In this document: in pieces, positions 1 to 5,810 of the stretch | Layout of the letters: every line of letters starts with the position of its first letter | Position numbering within the stretch: the stretch's first letter is position 1 | Notes under the pieces: generated by a model | Told to the model about the DNA's origin: nothing | The model's input: only the letters and a program-made list of their open reading frames with translations | Database searches by the model: none | Program-made: the position numbers and the translations under genes | Assembly (NCBI GenBank): GCA_030425745.1 | Contig: JAUHZW010000128.1 | Coordinates: forward strand, 1-6,184 | Source of the DNA: Actinomycetes bacterium | GTDB lineage: Bacteria; Actinomycetota; Actinomycetes; S36-B12 | Reading direction: 5' to 3' | DNA length: 6,184 nt

Positions 1-221
1 ATCTGGACTCCCTTCGTTCGTTCGTCCTCGGCTTCGCGCAGCACCGGACGCTTCTTCAGGACCGGGGACAGTGGTTCCTGCGTCCGGATGAGCCCATGAC
101 GGTGTGCTGGGAGGTTCCGGACGGCCACACGCCCACGCTCGACGAGGCCGAGGAGCGGCTCCTGCAGTTGCGGGCGGAGGGGCCCAGCGAAGCGGTGTTC
201 CCCTACACGCATCGGGGCTAG
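1..221 (+). CDS. DUF3291 domain-containing protein, C-terminal fragment (5' end outside window)
   Basis: The frame beginning at base 3 is open from the window edge to a TAG at 219-221 and encodes 72 residues. It starts LDSLRSFVLGFAQHR, followed by an aromatic block around QWFLRP, a TVCWEVPDGHTPTLDEAEER segment and an EGPSEAVFPYTHRG end. From memory this matches the C-terminal half of the DUF3291 family: a 'SLR.FVY..H' block, a WF pair, a 'WWVPAGH.PT..EA..RL..L...GP...AF.F' block. The first W of the WW pair is C here (TVCWEV). The family is small, cytosolic and of unknown biochemical function, often likened to dimeric alpha/beta-barrel monooxygenase-like folds. The stop codon forms the first three bases of a candidate -10 hexamer for the next gene. 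The N-terminus, start and promoter are not visible. Confidence 0.8.
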   Translation, partial: LDSLRSFVLGFAQHRTLLQDRGQWFLRPDEPMTVCWEVPDGHTPTLDEAEERLLQLRAEGPSEAVFPYTHRG

Positions 222-224
222 GGT
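219..224 (+). promoter_or_regulatory. Candidate -10 element (TAGGGT) for a near-leaderless dehydrogenase mRNA
   Basis: TAGGGT fits the actinobacterial TANNNT -10 pattern and lies 7 bases before the ATG at 232, so transcription would start at or next to the start codon. The TAG is also the stop codon of the upstream DUF3291 gene. No convincing -35 is seen. The alternative reading is that AGGG at 220-223 acts as a weak Shine-Dalgarno with 8-base spacing, with the gene co-transcribed from upstream. Confidence 0.4.
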
Positions 225-231
225 CATCGGC

Positions 232-1200
232 ATGTTCGCCATCTACGCCGCCGGCATCGACCGGGACGATCCCCTCTCCGTGCTAGGTGTCGGGGAACTC
301 CCCGAGCCCGTGACGCCGGATGACTGGGTCACGGTGCGGGTGAAGGCCGGCAGCCTGAACCACCATGACCTGTGGGCTCTGAAGGGTCAGGCACTCAAGG
401 CCGAGCAGGTGCCGATGATCCTCGGCACCGATGCCGCCGGAGTCACCGACGACGGCCGCGAGGTCATCGTCCACGCCGTCATCGGCGATGCGGACGCCAA
501 CGGCGGGGACGAGACCCTCGACCCGCGCCGCAGTCTGCTCAGTGAGCGCTATCCGGGGGCGCTCGCCGAGCACGTGCGGATCCCGGCGCACGACCTGATC
601 GACAAGCCGGCCGAGCTGACGTTCGAGGAGGCCGCCTGCCTTCCCACGGCCTACCTCACCGCCTACCGGATGATCGCCACGAAGTCGGGCACGCGCGAGG
701 GAGACACGATCCTCGTCCAGGGTGCGGGCGGTGGTGTCGCCACGGCGCTGATCGTCCTCGGCAAGGCCATGGGTCGGCAGGTGTGGGTCACGTCGCGTGA
801 TGACGACAAGTTGGCCTGGGCGCTGGAGATCGGAGCCGATGGTGCCTTCGAGTCCGGTGCGCGACTTCCCGACAAGGTGGATGCGGTGATGGAGACCGTC
901 GGCGAGGCCACGTGGTCGCACTCGATGCGATCCCTGCGTCCCGGTGGCACGATCGTGATCTCCGGGGCGACATCCGGCCCCAACCCGCCGGCCGACCTGA
1001 ACCGGCTGTTCTTCCTGCAGTTGAACGTCGTCGGCTCCACGATGGGGACGATCGGTGAGCTGCGTGCCCTCGTGGACCTCCTCGTTCGCACCGGTGTGCG
1101 CCCGATCATCGACCGTGTCCTGCCCATGGAGAACGCAGCGGAGGCCTTCGGGGTCATGGATTCCGGTGACGTGCGCGGCAAGCTCGTCCTGACCCGCTAG
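232..1200 (+). CDS. Zinc-independent medium-chain dehydrogenase/reductase (quinone-oxidoreductase-like, NAD(P)H-dependent)
   Basis: A complete 322-residue protein, the usual length for quinone-oxidoreductase-type MDR enzymes. The N-terminal GroES-like domain (about 1-120) carries SLNHHDLWALKG (41-52) and the MILGTDAAG turn (62-70). The linking helix is AACLPTAYLTAYRMI (134-148). The Rossmann nucleotide-binding domain has VQGAGGGVA (162-170) and a second-strand end VTSRDDDK (186-193), whose Ser/Arg favour NADPH. Late-domain motifs are LRPGGTIVISG (235-245) and the C-terminal RGKLVLTR. The only cysteine is C136, so neither the four-cysteine structural zinc site nor a cysteine-ligated catalytic zinc is present. 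Family knowledge implies hydride transfer to quinones, enals or ketones in the cytosol; the substrate cannot be read. The ATG at 232 follows the previous stop by 10 bases. The gene ends 9 bp before the 7TM sensor, so it may belong to the same transcript. Confidence 0.9.
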   Translation: MFAIYAAGIDRDDPLSVLGVGELPEPVTPDDWVTVRVKAGSLNHHDLWALKGQALKAEQVPMILGTDAAGVTDDGREVIVHAVIGDADANGGDETLDPRRSLLSERYPGALAEHVRIPAHDLIDKPAELTFEEAACLPTAYLTAYRMIATKSGTREGDTILVQGAGGGVATALIVLGKAMGRQVWVTSRDDDKLAWALEIGADGAFESGARLPDKVDAVMETVGEATWSHSMRSLRPGGTIVISGATSGPNPPADLNRLFFLQLNVVGSTMGTIGELRALVDLLVRTGVRPIIDRVLPMENAAEAFGVMDSGDVRGKLVLTR

Positions 1201-1209
1201 ACAGCAACG

Positions 1210-2241
1210 ATGTCGAGTCCCGGCAACGCCGAGGTCTTCGGATTCCTCGTCGCCGCGAGCATGGTCGTGCTGCTCCTCGCGGTCTTCACGTGGCGTGAGA
1301 GAGGGACCTCCCGGCACGGGGGGAGTGTGACGATCACCCTGCTCGCGATCTCCGAGATCCTCGTGACCTACGCCTTCAGCCTCTCCGACGCCTTGACGTT
1401 CGACCAGCAGGTCGTCGCCATCCGGCTGAGCTACATCGGCTGGCTGGTGGGTCCGGTGGCCCTGCTGTTCTTCATCTGCTGGGTCACCGGGCGTGATCGA
1501 TGGATGCGTCCGTGGGTCGTTTCGGTGATGTTCCTCGTGCCCCTTGGCTTCGCGGTGATCATCTTCGGGCCGTGGGCGATGGACGTGTTCTTCGGCGGCG
1601 GTTTCGACCCGGAGACGTTCGCGTTTCCCCGACGCAGCCCGGCATACATCGCCTTCTTCGTCTGGACGTACGGCCTGCTGACCGTGGCGGTGTGGTCCAC
1701 GGTGGTGAGTGCGGTGCGGTCCCCGCGACTGCATCGCCTCCAGATCGCGCTCGTCCTCTTCGCGATCCTGCTGCCGTGGGCGATGAACAGCATGTCCTTC
1801 TTCAACATCCGGATCCTCGGCATCGGTCCGGCCGTCCTGAGCCTGCTGCCCGTGGCCTTCGCCGCGTTCGGGGTGGCGAACTTCCGGGCGTTCGACCTGC
1901 GGCCCATGACGGAGGCGGAGTCCTACCTGGCCTCCGAGACAGGCGTGGTGGTGGTCGACGATCGGGGGCGTGTGTCGGCGATGAACGGCTCGGCCGTCCG
2001 CCTGCTCGGGCCGGGGCGGTCGCCGGCCATGGGTCTGGAGGTCGAGGAGGTGTGGTCCGATCGCCCCGCGATCGTGGCCGCGTTGCGCGGTGCTGATGTG
2101 GAGGACATCACCATCCTCAGCGCAGCCCGGGACACGCGGCTGAGCTTCGACTCCAGTCCGCTGGCGATGTCCGGGGGCCGGGGTGCAGGCCGGCTCATCG
2201 TCATCCGGCCGGAACCTGTGGAGGTGAGGGTCGGTGGATAG
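1210..2241 (+). CDS. Seven-transmembrane sensor (histidine-kinase N-terminal 7TM type) with PAS-like domain and no output domain
   Basis: A 343-residue membrane protein. Seven hydrophobic helices are visible at about 8-27, 40-58, 71-92, 101-121, 146-168, 177-194 and 203-222. The arrangement, with IRLSYIGWLVGPVALLFF (71-88) in helix 3 and LLPWAMNSMSFFNI (187-200) after helix 6, resembles the 7TM N-terminal domain normally fused to histidine kinases or GGDEF domains. A PAS-like segment follows (about 234-333), opening VVVVDDRGRVSAMNGSAVRLLG-like (247-267), the typical PAS first strands and helix. The protein then stops, with no HisKA, HATPase, GGDEF or other output domain. The last 8 bp overlap the start of the histidine kinase gene, so the two are probably translated together and may form one sensory complex (inference). 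The ATG at 1210 puts helix 1 near the N-terminus but has no good Shine-Dalgarno; an in-frame ATG at 1261 would cut helix 1. The ligand is unknown. Confidence 0.85.
   Translation: MSSPGNAEVFGFLVAASMVVLLLAVFTWRERGTSRHGGSVTITLLAISEILVTYAFSLSDALTFDQQVVAIRLSYIGWLVGPVALLFFICWVTGRDRWMRPWVVSVMFLVPLGFAVIIFGPWAMDVFFGGGFDPETFAFPRRSPAYIAFFVWTYGLLTVAVWSTVVSAVRSPRLHRLQIALVLFAILLPWAMNSMSFFNIRILGIGPAVLSLLPVAFAAFGVANFRAFDLRPMTEAESYLASETGVVVVDDRGRVSAMNGSAVRLLGPGRSPAMGLEVEEVWSDRPAIVAALRGADVEDITILSAARDTRLSFDSSPLAMSGGRGAGRLIVIRPEPVEVRVGG
2220..2227 (+). promoter_or_regulatory. Strong ribosome binding site for the histidine kinase
   Basis: GGAGGTGA lies inside the 3' end of the 7TM gene, 6 bases before the GTG at 2234. 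It closely matches the anti-Shine-Dalgarno complement and decides the GTG start for the kinase. Confidence 0.75.
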
Positions 2242-3787
2242 GTGGTGGCGAGCGGGCCTGCCGGCGGGACTCTCCCTGCGGACCTTCGGGGTTGCGGTGC
2301 CGCTGGTCTTCTTCGCCGCTGCGCTGCTCTCGACTCAGCCGCATGACGTGTCGTGGTTCGCCTGGTTCTTCTACGCCGCGTCCGCTTTCCTCGTCGTCGT
2401 CGTAACGGCGCAGGTGATCCGTCCGAGGATTCGCGGGCGATCCGCCTCGCTGCGTCGTTGGGTCACCACCGGTGTGCTGCTCCTCGCCGGCCCGCTCACG
2501 ATCCTCGGGGCCTTGGCCATCGCTGATCTGGCGGGGGTGCCCGATCCGGACCGGGTCGATCCGGCCTTCATCGTCCTGTCGGTATTCCTGGCTGTGTGGC
2601 TGGTGACGGGCGGGCGCCTCAGCTCCTCCCTGGAGGAGGACGCGGAAGATCGGGAGCGCATCCTGGTGGAGCTGGCTCGCGAGAAAGCCCTGGCCCTGGA
2701 ATCCGCCCGTCTGGTTGAGGTCGACCGAGAGCGCCTGCTCGAGGACGTCCGCCGCATGGTGACCGACCGACTGGTCGCCACGCACGGTGACGGTGGCAAC
2801 CCCGAGGATGCGTCGGCGCACCTCCGGGCGCTTGTCGACGAGGCCGTGCGACCGCTGAGCCATGAGTTGCGCGATGCGCAGGTGCGCGAGGAGGAACTGG
2901 TGGACCAGGTGGCAACGATGCGGGTGCCCGGACCAACCCCTCTGTGGTTCCAGCCGAACCGCATCGCGGATGTCGACCCAAGTGACGGAGCACTGGCGGC
3001 TGGACTCATCGGTGCCTCGGCCGTGGCCGCCCTGACGGCGTGGTTCATGGGCGCCGGGGTGGTGTGGGCGGCGGTGCCGGTGGTCTATTCGGTGACCCTG
3101 GCCATCATCGTGCTGCGTGCGAATGCTCGGGCACGGCGCACGCGGGACGAGCTGGCGCAGGCCTTCGACGCCGCCGATCGTGCCTCGGCCCTCGTCCGGC
3201 AGGACGCCTGGGTCACCCGGCGCCGACTGGCGAACACCATGCATGGGGAGATCCAGGGCCGCATCCTCGCCAGCGCCCTGCGCATCCGTGGAATGGGGCC
3301 CGAGGAGGAGGCCCAGGAGTTGGCTTCCCTCTCAGGAGACCTGCACCGGGTGCTCGATGCCGGTACGAGCAGTGATGACTGGCATCTGGCATGGGATCGG
3401 CTCATCGAGATGTGGGAGTTCTCCCTGAACCTCCAGGTCGAGTGGGACGAGCGGGCAGACGATCTCTTGGGCCGAGACCCGGTGGCAGGTGCTGCCCTGG
3501 TGGCGGCGGCCGGGGAGGCGATCACGAACGCCGTTCGCCATGGTCACGCCACCCGCGCCGGTATCGCCGTCACCGTTCAGGACGGGGACTCGATCGCTGT
3601 GTCCGTCACAGACGACGGGCGCATCACCGATCAATCAGGATCGGCTGGGGAGGGTAGCCCGGGTATGGGAACGGCGACCCTGGACGCTGTCTGCCTGCGT
3701 TGGGCGCTGACCCAGCTCGACGACGGCCATCGTTTCGACGGTGTGATCCTGGTGCGTCAACAGAACAGGGTTCCGGCAGACGCGTGA
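2234..3787 (+). CDS. Multi-pass membrane sensor histidine kinase with atypical phospho-acceptor motif
   Basis: 517 residues. Four hydrophobic helices (about 16-33, 41-62, 76-99, 108-125) are followed by a charged, probably coiled-coil region (about 130-228, rich in E, R, L). A second membrane pair follows (about 253-270 and 273-294), then a cytosolic transmitter. The dimerisation/acceptor helix is RRLANTMHGEIQGRI (330-344), with H337 the likely phospho-acceptor. The HATPase domain has an N-box with E428, N432 and H436 (GEAITNAVRHGHA, 427-439), a DDG G1 box at 460-462 and a glycine-rich lid GSPGMGTATLDAV (474-486). It belongs to the NarL-partner (HisKA_3-like) style rather than the classical HisKA style. 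The canonical acceptor motif HDxxxQ reads HGEIQG, so the acid at +1 is missing and Q is at +4. GTG start at 2234 is set by GGAGGTGA and gives an 8-bp overlap with the 7TM gene. The partner is probably the response regulator 51 bp downstream. The stimulus is unknown. Confidence 0.87.
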   Translation: MDRWWRAGLPAGLSLRTFGVAVPLVFFAAALLSTQPHDVSWFAWFFYAASAFLVVVVTAQVIRPRIRGRSASLRRWVTTGVLLLAGPLTILGALAIADLAGVPDPDRVDPAFIVLSVFLAVWLVTGGRLSSSLEEDAEDRERILVELAREKALALESARLVEVDRERLLEDVRRMVTDRLVATHGDGGNPEDASAHLRALVDEAVRPLSHELRDAQVREEELVDQVATMRVPGPTPLWFQPNRIADVDPSDGALAAGLIGASAVAALTAWFMGAGVVWAAVPVVYSVTLAIIVLRANARARRTRDELAQAFDAADRASALVRQDAWVTRRRLANTMHGEIQGRILASALRIRGMGPEEEAQELASLSGDLHRVLDAGTSSDDWHLAWDRLIEMWEFSLNLQVEWDERADDLLGRDPVAGAALVAAAGEAITNAVRHGHATRAGIAVTVQDGDSIAVSVTDDGRITDQSGSAGEGSPGMGTATLDAVCLRWALTQLDDGHRFDGVILVRQQNRVPADA

Positions 3788-3793
3788 GAACCC
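3768..3793. repeat. Short inverted repeat spanning the kinase stop codon
   Basis: GGGTTC (3768-3773) and GAACCC (3788-3793) are perfect complements separated by 14 bases that include the TGA. Overlapping it, GAAC-AGG-GTTC (3763-3773) is a second small dyad. The stem is only 6 bp with no T-run after it, so a terminator is unlikely; an operator or weak mRNA hairpin before the regulator gene is possible. Confidence 0.3.
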
Positions 3794-3801
3794 CGAACAT
3801 C
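3783..3801 (+). repeat. Copy 1 of an imperfect 19-bp repeat (CGTGAGAAnnCCGAACATC)
   Basis: It begins at the kinase stop codon and ends 37 bases before the regulator ATG. It matches 5759-5777 at 17 of 19 positions; the two differing bases are at positions 9-10 of the motif (CC here, GT there). If the regulator mRNA starts at its ATG, this copy would sit at about -38 to -56, a common place for a LuxR-type activator site. Function is inferred only from position and recurrence. Confidence 0.4.
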
Positions 3802-3826
3802 CGGGCGTCGCGCAGATGCGAGGCGG

Positions 3827-3832
3827 TTGGAT
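3827..3832 (+). promoter_or_regulatory. Possible -10 element (TTGGAT) for the response regulator
   Basis: TTGGAT lies 6 bases before the ATG at 3839, the same spacing as TACCGT before the transporter ATG. It is a poor match to TANNNT (T in place of A), and the same TTG could instead be an alternative start codon four codons upstream. The only Shine-Dalgarno-like run, AGGGG at 3833-3837, is 1 base from the ATG and too close to work normally. Confidence 0.25.
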
Positions 3833-3838
3833 AGGGGC

Positions 3839-4474
3839 ATGAGCGATGCGCGGCGGGTCATGGTCGTCGAGGACGACGACTTCGTGCGCGGTCTCATGAG
3901 TCACGCCATCAGCCGGAGCGGCTTCGAGGTCCTCGCGTTTCCCGGTGTTGTCGAGGCCACGCGGGCCTTCGGGGACTTCGATCCCGATGCGCTCGTCGTG
4001 GACATCCATCTGGGACCCGGACCGACGGGCATGGACCTCGCCCACTCATTGACGTCACGGTCCCCGGGCCTGGCGGTGCTGGCGGTGAGCAACTACCCGT
4101 CGGCTGCTGCGGCAGGCGTCAGCGCTGAGCTGCCGGCTCCCTTCGCCTTCGTCTGCAAGTCCGACCTTGATGCTCCGGAGGTGCTGCTGGGTGCGCTGGA
4201 GTCCGTGCTGACCGATCTCACGATTCCGGTGATGGGGTCGTCCGGGGCTGAGTCCCCGCTGAAGGGCCTGACGCCCGTGCAGATCGAGGTCCTGCGGCTC
4301 ATGGCTGCTGGGTGGACCAATGCCGAGATCGCGAACCAGCGCGGGGCCACCCAGCGCTCGGTCGAGGCGATGTCGCATCGCATCTTCTCCCGGCTGGGAG
4401 TGAACGACGATCCGCGGAAGTCGCCCCGCGTGGAGGCGGTAAAGCTCTACACCCAGGTCTTCGGGCTTCCCTAG
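3839..4474 (+). CDS. Two-component response regulator, receiver + LuxR/NarL-type DNA-binding domain
   Basis: 211 residues from the ATG, a typical NarL-family length. The receiver domain (about 5-125) has the acidic pair E11/D12 with D13, phospho-acceptor D55 in LVVDIHL, the switch residue S84 in VLAVSNY and K107 in VCKSD, so every residue needed for phosphorylation is present. After a linker, the LuxR helix-turn-helix (about 141-190) reads LTPVQIEVLRLMAAGWTNAE then a recognition-helix region QRSVEAMSHRIFSRLGV. It probably receives phosphate from the kinase 51 bp upstream and acts as a transcription factor. Start choice: ATG 3839 puts the first receiver strand (RRVMVVEDD) at the normal distance. 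An in-frame TTG at 3827, preceded by GAGG at 3820-3823, would add four residues. The gene runs into the convergent transporter gene, whose stop lies on the same CTAG. Targets are unknown; autoregulation is suggested by the repeat at 3783-3801. Confidence 0.92.
   Translation: MSDARRVMVVEDDDFVRGLMSHAISRSGFEVLAFPGVVEATRAFGDFDPDALVVDIHLGPGPTGMDLAHSLTSRSPGLAVLAVSNYPSAAAAGVSAELPAPFAFVCKSDLDAPEVLLGALESVLTDLTIPVMGSSGAESPLKGLTPVQIEVLRLMAAGWTNAEIANQRGATQRSVEAMSHRIFSRLGVNDDPRKSPRVEAVKLYTQVFGLP
4471..4474. other. Shared palindromic stop: CTAG terminates two convergent genes
   Basis: TAG at 4472-4474 ends the response regulator on the plus strand, and the complement of CTA at 4471-4473 is the TAG ending the transporter on the minus strand. 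The two coding regions therefore overlap by exactly this 4-base palindrome, and any terminator for either must lie inside the other gene. Confidence 0.9.
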
Positions 4475-5718
4475 GGCTGGGGTGCGGCGTCTGCCGGGTC
4501 GCGCCGGACGAGGGTGACGACGATGAGGCTCGCGATGACCAGGGCCGCGCCGGCGATCCCGGCTGTGGCTTCCGCGCCGATCGCACCGAGAGCAGCACTC
4601 CACCCCAGGACGCCGATGGGTCCGGCGATGCCGGCGACGAAGGCGGCGGCCGCCAGACTGGACGCGGCGTTCTCCTGGCCGCGGGACTGCGCGGCCGAGC
4701 CCTGGCTGAAGGCGCGTGAGGCGAACCGGAAGGCGCCGATCCCGATCGCGACGAGAGCCCAGAGGGCAAGTTCGGTGCGGAAGGAGAAGAAACCGGAGAC
4801 CAGGCCGAGGGCGACGAGGAATGCTCCCGCGATCGCTCCGGTGCGGGCGCCGTTGAGGAGTGGCCGGCCCCCATGCGGGAGTCGCTTCACCACGACGGGG
4901 GACAGCAGTTCCCCGATCGCGAAGCCGACCATGAGGATTCCGGCGCCCTGGTAGATGGGAGCGTGGCGCAGCGCCTGTGCGATCGGGACCGCGAGGGTCA
5001 TCGCCGGTGCGGCGAAGAGCGCCATCGACACTCCCATGATGGCGGTGCGGCGAAGGGTCGGGCTCTCGGCGAACGCGCCGCGGATCTCGTGCCACGGTGC
5101 CTTGGGTCGTTCGGGGGTGGGGAGTGCGTGGGCAGGTGCGCGTCGTGCCAGCACAATGAGCAGGGGGATCTTCACCAGACCCGCGGCGATGAGCCCGATG
5201 CCCTCGGACCCGGTGTTGAGGAACAGGCCACCGGCGCGGGCACCGACGCCCCAGCCGATGCCTCGCCAGATGGTCATGCGGGCGACGACGGCGGAGAAGT
5301 CCGCCGACTCCAGGTACGCCCGGTAGACGATGGTCGACAGGACGCCCGCGATGGCACTGCCGGCGCCGATGAGCGGCGAGCTGATCATCACGACCCACAC
5401 CGCCGGTGCCCCGGCGACCACGAGGGCACCGCTGATGATCCAGAGGGCGGCAACGATCGACCACATGCCCAGAACAGCGTGGCGGGTGCCGAAACGGTGA
5501 GCTGCGCGTGGGGCGAACGGCAGTGCGATGGCACCCGCGGTCATGGCGAGCGCGAGGTAGACGCCGGAATACACCGCACCGCGACCCAAGCCTCCGGCGG
5601 AGGTCGTGATGCCCGTGGCGCTGATGAGGGCCATCGCGCTGCCGGCGGTGCTCAGCGCAACCGTGAGGACAAGGGCCCGGGTGCCGGTGGACGCCGGTGA
5701 GGAGGTGTCATGGCTCAT
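4471..5718 (-). CDS. Major facilitator superfamily (MFS) transporter, 12 TM
   Basis: 415 residues with about twelve hydrophobic helices (approximately 14-34, 47-68, 81-103, 106-131, 148-167, 173-190, then 224-246, 258-277, 291-311, 316-334, 355-374, 385-404) in a 6+6 layout split by a hydrophilic loop (192-222). The loop between helices 2 and 3, PFAPRAAHRFGTRHAVL (67-83), corresponds to MFS motif A but lacks the usual aspartate. Such proteins are proton-coupled efflux or uptake carriers of the inner membrane; the substrate cannot be predicted. The ATG at 5718 (MSHDTSSPAS) leaves a normal short cytoplasmic N-terminus before helix 1. The frame stays open upstream to 6138, but that extension is low-complexity antisense of the secreted-protein gene. 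There is no clear Shine-Dalgarno, but TACCGT 6 bases upstream suggests leaderless transcription. It converges with the response regulator and diverges from the secreted protein. Confidence 0.88.
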   Translation of the reverse strand: MSHDTSSPASTGTRALVLTVALSTAGSAMALISATGITTSAGGLGRGAVYSGVYLALAMTAGAIALPFAPRAAHRFGTRHAVLGMWSIVAALWIISGALVVAGAPAVWVVMISSPLIGAGSAIAGVLSTIVYRAYLESADFSAVVARMTIWRGIGWGVGARAGGLFLNTGSEGIGLIAAGLVKIPLLIVLARRAPAHALPTPERPKAPWHEIRGAFAESPTLRRTAIMGVSMALFAAPAMTLAVPIAQALRHAPIYQGAGILMVGFAIGELLSPVVVKRLPHGGRPLLNGARTGAIAGAFLVALGLVSGFFSFRTELALWALVAIGIGAFRFASRAFSQGSAAQSRGQENAASSLAAAAFVAGIAGPIGVLGWSAALGAIGAEATAGIAGAALVIASLIVVTLVRRDPADAAPQP

Positions 5719-5724
5719 GGCATC

Positions 5725-5730
5725 ACGGTA
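5725..5730 (-). promoter_or_regulatory. Candidate -10 (TACCGT) for a leaderless transporter mRNA
   Basis: On the minus strand TACCGT (TANNNT) ends 6 bases before the ATG at 5718, placing a start site at about the A of the ATG. TTCCGA at 5749-5754 (minus) lies 18 bases upstream of the hexamer as a possible, weak -35. The absence of a Shine-Dalgarno is consistent with leaderless translation. Confidence 0.4.
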
Positions 5731-5758
5731 GGGGCAATGGACAAGGTGTCGGAATCCC

Positions 5759-5777
5759 CGTGAGAAGTCCGAACATC
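5759..5777 (+). repeat. Copy 2 of the imperfect 19-bp repeat, in the divergent intergenic region
   Basis: CGTGAGAAGTCCGAACATC matches 3783-3801 at 17 of 19 bases. It lies 40 bp from the transporter start on one side and 71 bp from the secreted-protein start on the other, so it could serve either promoter. Both copies are next to non-coding DNA near a gene start, which is where a regulator-binding site would be expected. Confidence 0.4.
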
Positions 5778-5803
5778 GCTGGCTGGTGGGGTGGCGGTGT
5801 TCG

Positions 5804-5809
5804 TAGTCT
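5804..5809 (+). promoter_or_regulatory. Possible -10 (TAGTCT) for the secreted-protein gene
   Basis: TAGTCT fits TANNNT and would give a start near 5816, within the pentamer repeat and roughly 33 bases before the GTG. No TTGACA-like -35 is present at the expected place; the 19-bp repeat ends about 26 bases upstream, which would suit an activator-dependent promoter. Weak evidence. Confidence 0.25.
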
Positions 5810-5810
5810 G

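Noticed and set aside
104..286. Small plus-strand open frame (60 codons) bridging the DUF3291 and dehydrogenase genes
   Set aside because: It overlaps both supported genes in another frame, and its Gly/Ala/Arg/Pro-rich translation has no family resemblance.
283..1734. Long minus-strand open frame (483 codons) opposite the dehydrogenase and 7TM genes
   Set aside because: It runs antisense across two well-supported genes, and its translation is rich in R, H, D, G and E with no recognisable fold, typical of shadow frames in high-GC DNA.
3827..3838. TTG at 3827 as start of the response regulator
   Set aside because: It is possible, but it adds only MDRG before a normal receiver start, and ATG 3839 gives the usual receiver N-terminus. 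Kept as an alternative in the feature text.
3788..3838. Rho-independent terminator between kinase and regulator
   Set aside because: Only short GC stems (CCCG/CGGG, GGGTTC/GAACCC) are present and no T-run follows, so read-through from the kinase gene remains likely.
4055..5464. Long minus-strand open frame (469 codons) across the regulator and transporter
   Set aside because: Arg/Pro/His-rich low-complexity translation, overlapping a receiver/LuxR gene on one side and the transporter in another frame on the other. Not a plausible protein.
4873..5700. Plus-strand open frame of 275 codons opposite the transporter
   Set aside because: Translation is dominated by G, R, D, A and H without motifs; it is the antisense of hydrophobic transmembrane codons.
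5747..5775. Imperfect dyad TGTCGGA / TCCGAACA flanking 14 bases in the divergent region
   Set aside because: The half-sites differ by an inserted base and the match is short; it is not distinguishable from chance in GC-rich DNA.
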